Shown: positions 47,092-56,617, counted from the stretch's first letter. The stretch is 64,000 nt of DNA from JADJRH01 sp046351455 (GCA_046351455.1 JAXLYM010000032.1:37741-101740); one strand, 5' to 3'. Made by a program: numbers and translations. The notes: generated by a model from the letters alone, not told the origin.

Positions 47092-49389
47092 TCAGTTGCC
47101 GGTGCCGGGGAGGGTCGCGTTCGACAGCCACTGGAAGCCGTCGATGATCGCGAGCGAGTCGTACGCGCTGTCGCCGACGTCCCAGATCGCGATGCGCAGC
47201 TCCACGATGTCGCCCGGGATCACGTTGCCCGCGGTCGTCAGCCAGAAGGTGCCGCCGCCGATCGTGCAGTTGTCGAAGCCGCCGTTGCTCACCTCGAAGC
47301 CCGTGCCCATGAGCTGCGACGAGCCGAGCGAGCACGACGAGGCGCTCACGTCCGGGTCCCAGCAGTTGGGGTTCGCGGCCTGCGAGTCGCACACGGCGAA
47401 GAGCGGCGTGCCCTTCGCGATGTTGATGCCGATCGGCCACTGCTGACCGCCCTGCGTGTACGTCATCAGGTTCTTGTCGATCGGGTTCGCGATCGGGGAC
47501 GGGACGCCGTTCGGCGTGTCGACGAGCGCGATGAACTGGTCGTTGTAGCTCGTGCACACGAACTCGGGGTACTCCGCCGAGAAGAAGTACGAGTTGAAGC
47601 TGAAGGCCTTCGCGTTCGTCGGCGCGCGCAGGCGCAGGTACAGCATCGCGGAGTCGTTCGCGGTCGCCGAGTCGGCCGCGTTGCAGCCGGGCGAGTCCGG
47701 CAGCGCGTTGCCGTTCTTGAGCGGCGGGTTCGGCGTCGCGTACCAGTCCTTCACGCTGTGCGTCTGGCCGCCGCTGTTGATCGTGACGGCGGACAGCGGC
47801 ATGTGCGTGTTGCTCACGTTGGAGCCGACGGGCGCGCCGCCGTTCGGACCGGGCATCATCTGGGCGCCGTCCGCGGCGATGCCGCTCGACATCACGACGA
47901 CGCTCGCGCCCTCCGTCGTGCCCGGCGACACCGAGCCGAAGCCGGGGCGGATCGAGAGCGCGCCGAAGTCCTGGAGCACCGAGCCGTCCGCGCGGAGGAT
48001 CTTCGCGTCGATGAGGCCCCACGTCTTGTCCTGCAGCGCGAGCGGCTGCTCCGTGGTCTGCCGGCAGATGCCGAGCGCCTTCGCGTAGTCGAGCGCGACC
48101 TGCGAATTCGAGCCGAGGCCGCTGTCGCACGAGAGCGTGTCCTCCACGTCGAAGAGGTCCGTCTTGCCGTTGCAGTTGTCGTCGAGGCCGTTGCCGACGA
48201 CCTCGATCGCGCCGGGGTTCACGAGCTCGGGCTGCGCGCCGCAGAGGCCGGGTTTGTCGCAGCAGTCGCCGTCCGCGACGAGCCAGCCGTCGCCGTCGCA
48301 GTCGGTGGTGGCGCTGTTGCACGACTGGCACGCGCCGCCGGAGCACGTCTCGCCCTGAGCGCACGCGTTGCCGCACGCGCCGCAGTTCTTCGCGTCGTTC
48401 ATCGTGTCGATGCAGGTCTGACCGCACGCGGTGAGGCCGCCGCCGCACGAGCCGGCGCACGCGCCCTGGAAGCACACCTCGCCCATGGGGCACGCGGTCG
48501 CGCACACGCCGCAGTTGGCCGGATCCGTCTGCAGGTTCTTGCAGGTCTGACCGCACTGCGTGAGGCCCGGCGCGCAGAAGCCGCACTGCCCGTTGAAGCA
48601 ACCGTCGCCCGCGGGGCACGCGTTTCCGCACGCGCCGCAGTTCTTCGGATCGTTCGTCTTGTCGACGCACTTCTGTCCGCACTTGGTGGTGCCGCCCGTG
48701 CCGAAGAGGCCGCACTGACCGCTCGCGCACACCTGGCCCGCGGCGCACGCGGTGTTGCAGGCGCCGCAGTTCGCGGGGTCGTTCTCGGTGTCGACGCAGG
48801 TCTGACCGCACTTGGTGGCGCCGCCGCTGCACTGCACGGCGCACGCGCCGTTGCTGCACACTTCGCCCGCGGCGCACGCGGTGCCGCACGCGCCGCAGTT
48901 CGCCGGATCGCTGCCGGTGTCGACGCAGGACTGGCCGCACTTGGTGGAGCCGCCGACGCACTCGAGCGCGCACGCGGCGTTGCTGCAGACCTGGTCCCCG
49001 GCGCAGGTGGTGCCGCACGCGCCGCAGTTCGCGCCGTCGATCTGGGTGTCCACGCACTTGCCGTTGCAGTTCGTGGTGCCGCCGAGACACTGCGCGCCGC
49101 ACTTGCCCTGCGAGCACACCTCGCCGCCGGCGCACACGGTGCCGCACGTGCCGCAGTTCGCGGGATCGAACGAGGTGTTCGTGCACACGTCGCCGCAGAG
49201 CGTGGCGCCGGGGCACACGGCGGGCGCGCCGCCGGAGCCGCCGATCGCGCCGGTGTCGGTGGAGGCCCCTGCGCCGCCGCCGCCGTTGAGGCCGCTGTTG
49301 GTCTTGCCGGCGGAGCATCCGGCCCACGTGCCGATCGTCCCCGCGAGGAGGCAAGCGGCGCCCAAGAATCCGAGACGATCGAGCTTCAT
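47092..49389 (-). CDS. Cys-rich repeat lipoprotein with choice-of-anchor L domain
   Basis: 765 residues from ATG 49389 (GAAGG upstream). Signal peptide with lipobox WAGC, then Gly/Ser linker. Seven tandem repeats of about 43 residues follow, each of the form CGQxCxxTxxDPANCGxCGxxC-like with about eight Cys. Next is a MopE-like metal-binding segment (CDGDGW...NGLDDNCNGKTD, Asp-rich). The C-terminal region is a choice-of-anchor L domain (VVMSSGIAADG, FSFNSYFFSAEYPEFVC, YNDQFIALVDTPNG). This is a large cell-surface protein, probably calcium-stabilised and possibly adhesive or structural (inference). It is convergent with tssC and shares its terminator region. Confidence 0.9.
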   Translation of the reverse strand: MKLDRLGFLGAACLLAGTIGTWAGCSAGKTNSGLNGGGGAGASTDTGAIGGSGGAPAVCPGATLCGDVCTNTSFDPANCGTCGTVCAGGEVCSQGKCGAQCLGGTTNCNGKCVDTQIDGANCGACGTTCAGDQVCSNAACALECVGGSTKCGQSCVDTGSDPANCGACGTACAAGEVCSNGACAVQCSGGATKCGQTCVDTENDPANCGACNTACAAGQVCASGQCGLFGTGGTTKCGQKCVDKTNDPKNCGACGNACPAGDGCFNGQCGFCAPGLTQCGQTCKNLQTDPANCGVCATACPMGEVCFQGACAGSCGGGLTACGQTCIDTMNDAKNCGACGNACAQGETCSGGACQSCNSATTDCDGDGWLVADGDCCDKPGLCGAQPELVNPGAIEVVGNGLDDNCNGKTDLFDVEDTLSCDSGLGSNSQVALDYAKALGICRQTTEQPLALQDKTWGLIDAKILRADGSVLQDFGALSIRPGFGSVSPGTTEGASVVVMSSGIAADGAQMMPGPNGGAPVGSNVSNTHMPLSAVTINSGGQTHSVKDWYATPNPPLKNGNALPDSPGCNAADSATANDSAMLYLRLRAPTNAKAFSFNSYFFSAEYPEFVCTSYNDQFIALVDTPNGVPSPIANPIDKNLMTYTQGGQQWPIGINIAKGTPLFAVCDSQAANPNCWDPDVSASSCSLGSSQLMGTGFEVSNGGFDNCTIGGGTFWLTTAGNVIPGDIVELRIAIWDVGDSAYDSLAIIDGFQWLSNATLPGTGN

Positions 49390-49467
49390 GGGGCCTTCAT
49401 GCCCAGAGATGCGATCGCCGATCACCAACTTTCGGCAGACAGGCTCGATCTCGACGGGGCGCCGCGA

Positions 49468-51480
49468 TCACAAGCTCTGCGCGTCGAGGATCGCGGCCCA
49501 GCCGGCGCGCACCTCGTCGAGCGTGCCGACGCGGCGCGCGGGCGGGAGGCTCCCCGAGAGCAGGCGGCCGTAGCCCTTCGTGCGGACGCGACGATCGAGG
49601 AGCGCCACGATCCCGCGATCGCGCTGCGTGCGGATCAATCGACCGAAGCCCTGCTTCAGCGTGATCGCGGCGTGCGGCACGAAGTACTCCGTGAACGGGC
49701 TCCGGCCCGCGGCCTCGATCGCCTTCGCGCGCGCGGCGACGACCGGATCCGTCGGCACCGCGAACGGCAGCTTGTCGATCACGACGAGGCGCAGCGCATC
49801 GCCGGGGACGTCGACGCCCTCCCAGAAGCTCATCGTCGCGACGAGCACGCCGTCGTTCGCCGCGCGGAACCGCGACAGGATCGCTCCCTTCGGCGCGTCG
49901 CCCTGCACCATGATCGGGCGCTTCAACAAGCCTCCGATGCGCCGTGAGAGCGCGCGCATCGCGCGGACGCTCGTGCACAACACGAAGGCGCCGCCCCCGG
50001 TGATGCGCACCAGATCGGCGGCGCGCTCGGCCGCGGCGTCGAGGAAGCCCTCCTCCGACGGCTCCGGCAGATCGTCCGGCACGTACAGGATCGAGGAGCC
50101 CGCGTAGTCGAAGGGGGAGGGGACCGTCGCCTCCTCGATCGGCACGGTGAGCGAGTCGTCGAGGCCGAGGCGCGATCGCACGAACGCGAACGAATCGCTC
50201 GCGGCCGCGCGGTTCGCGGTCGTGAGCGTCGCGCTCGTGAGCACCACCGCGTGCGCCTTCTCGAAGAGGTGCGCGCGCAGCACGCCGCCGATGCCGATCG
50301 GGGACGCGCCGATCGCGACGTTGCGCTGTGTGACCTCGACCCACGTGACCTGGTTCGCCGCCGGATCCAGCACCTTCGCGGCGGAGTCACGGAGCGCGGT
50401 CGCGCGGCTCGCGACGAGGCGCATCGGCTCGTCCTTGGCGCCGGCCTTCGCGTACCCCGCGAGCGCTTCGAGCGTCTCGTCGAGGCGGCCCCACGCGTCG
50501 CCGACCTCCGCGGTCCACGCGTCCGGCGGCAGGAGCGCGCGGCCTCCGCCGTCGCCTCCCGCGGCGCGCGCGACGCTCGCGATCGCCTCGAAAAAGGCTG
50601 TCGCGGCCTCGTGCACGACGGCGGTGAGGGCGGCGCCCTCGCCTCGGCCGAAGACCGGATCCGATATGCCCGCGCCCACGAACGCGCGCTCGGCGTCGCG
50701 CAGCATCGACTCCACGCGCGCCTTCGAGATGCTGACGCCGAAGAACGACGTCGCGACCTCCTCGATCTGGTGCGCCTCGTCGAGGATGACCGCGTCGTAC
50801 GGAGGCAGCGCGCCGGCCGCCCAACCCCGTTCGCTGCTCGTCGCGCGGAGGGCGAGGTCCGCGAAGAACAGGTGGTGGTTCACGACGAGGATCTGCGCCT
50901 TCTCCGCGTCCTTGCGGAGCTTCGTGATGAAGCACTCGTCGTAGTAGGCGCACCCGCTGCCGATGCGCGTCTCGCTCGACGAGCAGACCTCGCGCCACAG
51001 CGGGTCGCCTTCGGGCAGCGTCGCGAGCTCGGCCATGTCGCCGGTCTCTGTCTCCTCGGCCCACGCTTCGATCAGCGGGAGCGAGCGCATCATCGCGCCG
51101 CCTTGGGTGTGTCCGTTGCGGCGCACGTCGGCGAAGCGGCGCTTGCAAAGGTAGTTGCCGAGGCCCTTCACGAGCGCGACCTCGGGCTCGAATTTCAGGT
51201 GCTCCGCGACGAGGGGGAGATCCTTCGTGACGATCTGATCCTGGAGCGTCTTCGTCGCGGTGGAGATGACGACCTTCTGCCCGGACAGCAGCGCCGGCAC
51301 GAGGTACGCGAGCGTCTTGCCGGTGCCGGTGCCGGCCTCGCACAAGAGCACGCCTCCGTCTTGGAGCGTGCGCTCCACGGCCTGCGCCATCGAGAGCTGA
51401 CCGGGCCGATCCTCGTACCCGTTCATTGCGCGCGCGAACGGGCCGCCGTGCCCCAACAGATCGATCGCGCGCGCCTTCAC
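49468..51480 (-). CDS. DinG/XPD-family ATP-dependent DNA helicase
   Basis: 670 residues from the likely GTG 51480 (VKARAIDLLGHGG; a longer frame to 51618 and ATG 51426 are alternatives). Motif I EAGTGTGKT, Ia TATKTLQDQIV, Fe-S region Cys residues (NYLCKRRF, GSGCAYYDECF with a further Cys in EVCSSSE), VNHHLFFADLAL, motif II LDEAH, and C-terminal VLCTSVRAMRALSRRIG, SFWEGVDVPGD and GFGRLIRTQRDRG (motif VI). This superfamily 2 family has a 4Fe-4S cluster and unwinds 5'-3' at lesions, R-loops or G-quadruplexes. The C-terminal exonuclease domain of some DinG proteins is absent. It is followed by a repeat and the next minus-strand gene upstream. Confidence 0.92.
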   Translation of the reverse strand: MKARAIDLLGHGGPFARAMNGYEDRPGQLSMAQAVERTLQDGGVLLCEAGTGTGKTLAYLVPALLSGQKVVISTATKTLQDQIVTKDLPLVAEHLKFEPEVALVKGLGNYLCKRRFADVRRNGHTQGGAMMRSLPLIEAWAEETETGDMAELATLPEGDPLWREVCSSSETRIGSGCAYYDECFITKLRKDAEKAQILVVNHHLFFADLALRATSSERGWAAGALPPYDAVILDEAHQIEEVATSFFGVSISKARVESMLRDAERAFVGAGISDPVFGRGEGAALTAVVHEAATAFFEAIASVARAAGGDGGGRALLPPDAWTAEVGDAWGRLDETLEALAGYAKAGAKDEPMRLVASRATALRDSAAKVLDPAANQVTWVEVTQRNVAIGASPIGIGGVLRAHLFEKAHAVVLTSATLTTANRAAASDSFAFVRSRLGLDDSLTVPIEEATVPSPFDYAGSSILYVPDDLPEPSEEGFLDAAAERAADLVRITGGGAFVLCTSVRAMRALSRRIGGLLKRPIMVQGDAPKGAILSRFRAANDGVLVATMSFWEGVDVPGDALRLVVIDKLPFAVPTDPVVAARAKAIEAAGRSPFTEYFVPHAAITLKQGFGRLIRTQRDRGIVALLDRRVRTKGYGRLLSGSLPPARRVGTLDEVRAGWAAILDAQSL

Positions 51481-51522
51481 CGCGGCGGACCATAAGCAGA
51501 GTTGCGATCTGTACGGAAGGCT

Positions 51523-51620
51523 CTCCCCCCCGCGGCGCGCGTTAGCGCGACGCTTGGGGGGGACCGGCGCGCGGAGCGTCGGAGCCGCGAGCACGACGGA
51601 GGGGGGGCACCCCTCCATCG
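51523..51620. repeat. Diverged family B-like repeat
   Basis: CTCCCCCCCGCGGCGCG, GACGCTTGGGGGGGACCGG, GGAGCGTCGGAGCCGCGAGCA and GGGGGGGCACCCCTCC follow the same block order as the family B copies, with different stem sequences. It lies between two minus-strand genes. Confidence 0.55.
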
Positions 51621-51627
51621 GATCTTC

Positions 51628-52056
51628 TCACTCGTGGTGGCCGGCGCTCTTCGGGAAGCCCAGCGCGAAGCGGATCTCTTCCATCGCGTCTTCCAGCGCG
51701 GGGGCGTCTCGCTCGAACTGCACCTCGCACCATGTGTCGAGCTTTCGATCGCCGTCGCCGGGATCGAAGATCGGACGGCACGTGGCTTCGATCTCGCGGT
51801 AGCCGCGGGCCACCGCTGTCGCGGCGAGGCTGCGGGCGCGGACGAAGAGCTGGTCCTCGGTCTCGTTCGGGAAGTCGGTGTGCTGCGCGCGCACGACGAA
51901 GCCGACCGTGGCTCGGCCCGCGTGCACGAAGATGCCCGAGTCCATCAGCAAGTTCTCGCGGACGCGCTCGGCGACATGCACGACCTCACCCCGCGTTCGA
52001 TAAAGCTCGAAGCCGGCCGAGATCAGCGCTTTTTTGATTTCCTGGGGGGTCGGCAT
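51628..52056 (-). CDS. Small conserved-looking protein, unknown function
   Basis: 142 residues, soluble, no signal or membrane segment. It opens MPTPQEIKKALISAGFELYRTRGEVVHVAERVRENLLMDSG and contains VGFVVRAQHTDFPNETEDQLFVRAR, RPIFDPGDGDRKLDTW and an acidic-aromatic C-terminus (EEIRFALGFPKS). The length, good codon use and convincing hydrophobic pattern mark it as a real gene. I do not recognise a family. It is divergent from the PPIase gene with about 145 bases between the starts. Confidence 0.75.
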   Translation of the reverse strand: MPTPQEIKKALISAGFELYRTRGEVVHVAERVRENLLMDSGIFVHAGRATVGFVVRAQHTDFPNETEDQLFVRARSLAATAVARGYREIEATCRPIFDPGDGDRKLDTWCEVQFERDAPALEDAMEEIRFALGFPKSAGHHE

Positions 52057-52202
52057 TCTCTCCGTCAGAGGCCCCTCATCGTCATTTTTCTCAAGAAACC
52101 GCGCCTCACGTCAAGAAGCCTACAAAACGAGGGGATGCGGGCGGCCTTCGTGCTATGCCCGCCGCCGTCCGGGTCTCCAACCCCTCCTGAGGCAGCGTTC
52201 CG

Positions 52203-54008
52203 GTGAACAAGACAGTTTCGGCAATCGGCGGGCTCTTCGTCATCCTCGTGGCGGTGGTGTTCATCGTGAATTTCCGCCCTGGCGCGGGCGCGCAGCAGGT
52301 CGCCTCCGGCCCCACGTGCGCGATCGAGGTGCACGGCAGCTGCATCCCGACCACGCACTACTGGGCAGCATACCGCCTCGCGGCCGATCGGTACGTCGAC
52401 CAGGCGCGCTCAAAGCAGATGGGGCTGCGCCGCATCATCGCCGACGCGCTGATCGAGCGCTTCATCCTCAACGAGGACGCCAAGCGCCTCGGCATCACGG
52501 TGAGCGAGGACGAGGTCACGAAGGAGCTCGCGAAGGGCCGCGCGTTCGTGTCGCTGCCGGCCGATAAAGAGCGCGAGATGGGCTACTACCTCGGCCTCCT
52601 CGGCCCGCAGCCGCAGCGCATCGAGTGGGAGGTGCCGTTCCGCGCGATGCAGGTGAAGAGCGCGAAGACCAAGGCCTTCGATCTCAAGCAGTACGAGAAG
52701 ACCGTCCGGACGATGACCAAGCTCAGCGTCGAGGACTTCCGCGACTTCCAGCGGCAAGAGCTCATCGCCGCCCGCATGCGCGACGTCATCCGCTCGCGCG
52801 TCCACGTGGCCGAGAGCGAGGGTTACAACGAGTACTCGAAGATGAAGAGCACCGCGACGCTGAGCTACGTGAAGCTCGACGCGTCGTTCTATAACGATCT
52901 CTTCGTCGACCAGTCGCAGAAGGCCGTGGACGAGTGGGCCGCGAAGAACGCGGACTCGATCAACAAGCAGTACGAGTCCCGCAAGTCGCAGTACGAGGGC
53001 GAGTGCCGCGTGTCGCGCCACATCCTCGCGAAGGTGTCGGAGGACGCGTCCGAGGCCGACAAGGCGAAGGCCAAGAAGCGCATCGACAAGGCGCTCGAGC
53101 TCGTGAACAAGGGCGAGGATTTCGGCGCGGTGGCGAAGCGCTTCTCCGAAGAACCCGGCGCCGAGACGCGCGGCGGCGATCTCGGGTGCGTGCCCAAGAA
53201 GCAGATGGTGCCCGAGTTCGAGAAGGCGCTCTTCGAGATGGAGGAGGGCAAGGTGAGCGGCGTCGTCACGACGCAGTTCGGCCTCCACATCATCCAGCTG
53301 CAGAAGATCGCGAAGGGCGACGCCGTCGAGAAGACGCTGAAGGCCCAGATCGCGCGCGAGCTCTACCAGAAGGCGACGGCCGACGCGCTCGCCGCCGAGG
53401 CCGCGAAGAGCATCCACGCCGCCGTGAAGGGCGGAAAGTCGCTCGAGGACGCGCTGAAGACGCACCTCGAGGAGCTGGCCGCGAAGCTCCCCAAGGACGA
53501 CAAGAAAGACGAGAAGAAGGCCGACAAGAAGGACGAGAAGGCCGACAAGAAAGACGACAAGAAGGCCGAGGACGAGATCGTGGAGAACAAGCTCCCCACG
53601 ATCGAGACCCACTCCGAGCGCCCGATCGTCACGTCGTCCACGCCCTTCAACGCCTCCGGCAACCCCATCCCCGAGGCGATGAGCACCACCGAGCTCGTGA
53701 AGCAGGCCTTCGCGCTGCAGAAGCCGGGCGACGTGCTGAACGATCCGGTGCAGCTCCGCGACGGCTACGCGGTCGTCACGCTCAAGGAGAAGGCGCCGGT
53801 GAAGAAGGAGGACTGGGAGAAGGATCGCGACCAGATCCTGAGCCAGATCCGCACCGCGAAGCAGATCGACGCGCTCACGCTCTACATCGCCCGCGCGCGC
53901 AGCAAGATCGAGAGCGAGTCCCCGATCAAGCGCAACGAGTCCATCACGAGCGAGCCCGTCGACGAGAAGGGATCCGAGCCGGATCCGGGTGAGGATCCGG
54001 GCGAGTGA
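52203..54008 (+). CDS. Membrane-anchored peptidyl-prolyl isomerase (PpiD/SurA-like parvulin)
   Basis: 601 residues from GTG 52203. An N-terminal membrane helix (AIGGLFVILVAVVFIVNF) anchors it with the bulk in the periplasm. A SurA-N-like chaperone domain precedes a parvulin domain (about 265-375): CRVSRHILAKVSED, LELVNKGEDFGAVAKRFSEEPG, GGDLGCVPKKQMVPEFEKALF and FGLHIIQLQKI. A run of KKD/DKK repeats (around nt 53490-53580) breaks the protein, followed by a second helical C-terminal part. It likely assists folding of outer-membrane and secreted proteins. The stop overlaps the M16 peptidase start (GTGA). Confidence 0.9.
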   Translation: MNKTVSAIGGLFVILVAVVFIVNFRPGAGAQQVASGPTCAIEVHGSCIPTTHYWAAYRLAADRYVDQARSKQMGLRRIIADALIERFILNEDAKRLGITVSEDEVTKELAKGRAFVSLPADKEREMGYYLGLLGPQPQRIEWEVPFRAMQVKSAKTKAFDLKQYEKTVRTMTKLSVEDFRDFQRQELIAARMRDVIRSRVHVAESEGYNEYSKMKSTATLSYVKLDASFYNDLFVDQSQKAVDEWAAKNADSINKQYESRKSQYEGECRVSRHILAKVSEDASEADKAKAKKRIDKALELVNKGEDFGAVAKRFSEEPGAETRGGDLGCVPKKQMVPEFEKALFEMEEGKVSGVVTTQFGLHIIQLQKIAKGDAVEKTLKAQIARELYQKATADALAAEAAKSIHAAVKGGKSLEDALKTHLEELAAKLPKDDKKDEKKADKKDEKADKKDDKKAEDEIVENKLPTIETHSERPIVTSSTPFNASGNPIPEAMSTTELVKQAFALQKPGDVLNDPVQLRDGYAVVTLKEKAPVKKEDWEKDRDQILSQIRTAKQIDALTLYIARARSKIESESPIKRNESITSEPVDEKGSEPDPGEDPGE

Positions 54009-55327
54009 TCCGAGGCGAGCCGACCGTGGCCGCGCCGATCTTGGAGTGGGGGCACCGCGACATCGTCCTGTCGAACGGCCTCTCGGTCGTCTTGATCCCG
54101 CAGCCCAGCGTGCACCGCGCGGTCGCGTCGCTCTACCTCCGCGTGGGCTCGCGCTACGAGACGAAGGACACGAACGGCCTATCGCATTTCCTCGAGCACA
54201 TGCTCTTCCGCGGCACCCCGCGGCACCCCACCGCGCACGCGCAGGCCCTCGCGTTCGAGCGGCTGGGCGGCACGCTGTACGCCGCGACGCACGTCGATCA
54301 CGGCGAGATGAGCGTCACGGTCCCGCCGAAGAACCTCCACGCGATCCTGGAGCTCTTGGGCGAGGTCGCGTCCGAGCCGATCCTCGGCGACATCGAGGTG
54401 GAGCGCGGCATCGTGCGCGAAGAGATCTTGGAGGACCTCGACGACGACGGCCGCGACATCGACGCCGACAACCTCGTGCGCGCGCTGATGTACGACGACC
54501 ACCCGCTCGGCTTCACGATCACGGGCCACATCGATCAGCTCGATCGCTTCGACGCCCCGCTCCTCAAGGCCCACCACGCGCGCCACTACACCGCGCAGAA
54601 CGCGGTGCTCGCCGTCGCGGGCAACCTCGGCGACGTCGACGCGTGCGCCCTCGCGGCCGAGCGCGCGTTCGGATCTCTGCGACGAGGCGAGCGCGTGCAG
54701 CCGGCCCCGCCGCGCCTCGATCAAAAGAAGCCCCGCGTCCGCTTCGTCGAGAACCAGTCCAGCCAGACCGAGCTCCGCGTCGCCTTCCGCGCGCCCAGCG
54801 AGCGCGACCCCATGGAGCCTGCGACCGAGATGCTCCTGCGCATCCTCGACGACGGCATGTCCACGCGCCTGTACGAGCGCATCTGCGATCGCCTCGGCCT
54901 TTGCTACGACGTCTCCGGCGCCTTCGAGACGTACGAGGACGACGGCGTGGTCGACGTCGCGGCGGGAGCGCGCCACAGCCGCACCCCTCAAGTCGCGCGC
55001 GAGATCTTCACCTTGCTCCGCGAGGTCTGCGATCACGGCCCGACCGAAGACGAGCTGACCAAGGCGCGCGATCGCCACCTGTGGTCGGTGGAAGCGATGC
55101 TGGACGACCCCGAAGAGACCGCTGCGTTCCACGGCCTCTCCGCGTTAGCCGGCACCCTCCGCTCCCCGGTCCTCCGCCACGAACAGCTCACAGCGGTCAC
55201 CCGCGATCAGGTCCGCGAAGCCGCCCAGCGCATCTTCCGCCCCGACCGCCTCAGCGTGACCGCCGTCGGCCTCCTCAAAGACTCCGACGTCACCAAACTA
55301 GAGCGCTCCATCAAATCCCTGAGCTAG
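54005..55327 (+). CDS. M16-family zinc peptidase
   Basis: 440 residues starting at GTG 54005, which overlaps the PPIase stop by four bases. Inverted zinc motif H61-x-x-E64-H65 (SHFLEHMLF) with downstream Glu residues in GIVREEILEDL completing the site; DDHPLGFTITGHID, HYTAQNAVLAVAGN and the C-terminal-half block QTELRVAFRAP, DDGMSTRLYERICDRLGLCYDV are typical of insulinase/processing-peptidase-like proteins. It has no signal peptide, so it is probably cytoplasmic or exported with a partner. Being translated with a folding factor suggests protein quality control (inference). Confidence 0.94.
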   Translation: MIRGEPTVAAPILEWGHRDIVLSNGLSVVLIPQPSVHRAVASLYLRVGSRYETKDTNGLSHFLEHMLFRGTPRHPTAHAQALAFERLGGTLYAATHVDHGEMSVTVPPKNLHAILELLGEVASEPILGDIEVERGIVREEILEDLDDDGRDIDADNLVRALMYDDHPLGFTITGHIDQLDRFDAPLLKAHHARHYTAQNAVLAVAGNLGDVDACALAAERAFGSLRRGERVQPAPPRLDQKKPRVRFVENQSSQTELRVAFRAPSERDPMEPATEMLLRILDDGMSTRLYERICDRLGLCYDVSGAFETYEDDGVVDVAAGARHSRTPQVAREIFTLLREVCDHGPTEDELTKARDRHLWSVEAMLDDPEETAAFHGLSALAGTLRSPVLRHEQLTAVTRDQVREAAQRIFRPDRLSVTAVGLLKDSDVTKLERSIKSLS

Positions 55328-55666
55328 CGCCCACCAAAGCGCGCAGAGCGATCCCGAAGAGAGTCCCGCGCGAAGCGCGCGCATGCGAAGCGTGCGGGGG
55401 TTTGGGGCCGCTCGCGGCCCCATCGAGAGTAGAAGCGCGTGAGCGCGAAAAAACGAAACCGCGAACCGTCGCACAGGAGGCCATGCGACAGCCCGCGGTT
55501 TCAACCACCAGCGGAAACAGGAGACAGAAACGAACCGCTCGGACCCGAGGCCCCCCGAGGTGACGGAGGGGACTCTGAAGGCGCCGAGCCGAGCGGCCAG
55601 CTTCCAGTGAGTTGAATGCCCGCACCCCGCCGGAATCGATCACAAAAAGTGATACCGTCCGCGCCC
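55328..55666. other. Gene-free region rich in inverted repeats
   Basis: A 339-base gap. It holds GGGGCCGC-TC-GCGGCCCC near 55405-55422, a nested hairpin at 55455-55502 and a CCGCTCGG / CCGAGCGG pair around 55531-55593. No gene is credible, though the permease frame stays open back to 55616. Confidence 0.6.
55455..55502 (+). terminator. Nested hairpin in the M16 peptidase-permease gap
   Basis: Outer stem GAAACCGCG / CGCGGTTTC (9 bp) and inner stem GTCGCA / TGCGAC enclose AGGAGG-like bases. There is no T tract, so it may be a structured RNA or a terminator of another kind. Confidence 0.4.
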
Positions 55667-56599
55667 ATGTTCCGAAGGGTGCTCGCCATCACGCTGAACA
55701 CCTACCGCGAGTCTGTCCGCGCCCGCATCCTCCTCGGCCTCGTGGGCGTCGCCTTCTCCGCGGCCCTCTACTCCTTGGTGGTCGGCGCCTACACGTTGAC
55801 CAACGCCCCTCGCGTCGTCTCCAACCTCGGCACCACCACCCTCTCCCTGTTCAGCGTCGCGGTCACGATCGTCATCGGCGCCACCTCCCTCCACCGCGAG
55901 CTGGAGCAGAAGACGATCTTCCCGATCCTGGCCCGCCCCATCGCCCGCACCGAATACCTGGCCGGCAAGCTCCTCGGCACCGTCCTCACACTGGCCACCT
56001 TCATCATGGCCGACGCCGGCCTGATCCTCAGTCTGGGCGGCGCCTTGGGAGGCCGCCCCATCGCCCTGGTGGCCGGCGTCTGGACTGCCACTCTCCTTAT
56101 CACAGCCATCTTCCTGGTGAAGTGGCCCAAAGCGCGCACAATCGCCCCGATTCCGTGGTCAATCGTGATCTTGATCGCCGGAGCCTGGTTGTGTGGAGTC
56201 GCCCCCGACGAGCGCCGCGTCGTCCTTGGATCGGCCGCGCTCTCCCTGATTGAAGTGAGCGTCGTCTCCGCGGTGGTGCTCCTCTTTTCCTCGTTCTCGA
56301 CCCCGTTCATCTCGGCGATGCTCACGATTGGCCTCTTCATCGTGGGTCGCAACGCCGACATGCTCCCGCGCCTCCCGGTGAAGATGTTCGGCCAAACCAT
56401 CCACGACATGGGTGTGTTGTTATCGAAGATCGTCCCCAATCTGCAGCTCTACGTCCCGCCGCGCCCTCTTTTGACGGGGGAAGCATTGAACGCGAACCTG
56501 CCAGTTTATTACGGCCAGGCCTTGTTGCACGGCGCCGCATGGACACTGGGCCTCTTCGCGACAGCCAGCTTCTTCTTCAAGCGCCGCGATTTCCTTTGA
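55667..56599 (+). CDS. ABC-2-type transporter permease
   Basis: 310 residues from ATG 55667, giving the usual start MFRRVLAITLNTYRESVRARILLGL; the frame stays open upstream to 55616. About six membrane helices, with the family loop between helices 2 and 3 (TSLHRELEQKTIFPILARPIARTEYLAGKLLG) that in NosY/CcmB-like permeases contacts the ATPase. The C-terminal part includes VVLLFSSFSTPFISAML and a long soluble loop (LPVKMFGQTIHDMGVLLSKIVP). No ATP-binding gene is adjacent, so its partner must be elsewhere. The substrate is unknown. Confidence 0.88.
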   Translation: MFRRVLAITLNTYRESVRARILLGLVGVAFSAALYSLVVGAYTLTNAPRVVSNLGTTTLSLFSVAVTIVIGATSLHRELEQKTIFPILARPIARTEYLAGKLLGTVLTLATFIMADAGLILSLGGALGGRPIALVAGVWTATLLITAIFLVKWPKARTIAPIPWSIVILIAGAWLCGVAPDERRVVLGSAALSLIEVSVVSAVVLLFSSFSTPFISAMLTIGLFIVGRNADMLPRLPVKMFGQTIHDMGVLLSKIVPNLQLYVPPRPLLTGEALNANLPVYYGQALLHGAAWTLGLFATASFFFKRRDFL

Positions 56600-56617
56600 T
56601 GATAGCGCCAGTCTAGG

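Noticed and set aside
51482..51618. Longer start for the DinG-like helicase at 51618
   Set aside because: The first 46 residues are Pro/Arg-rich and derive from the repeat at 51523-51620, so GTG 51480 is preferred.
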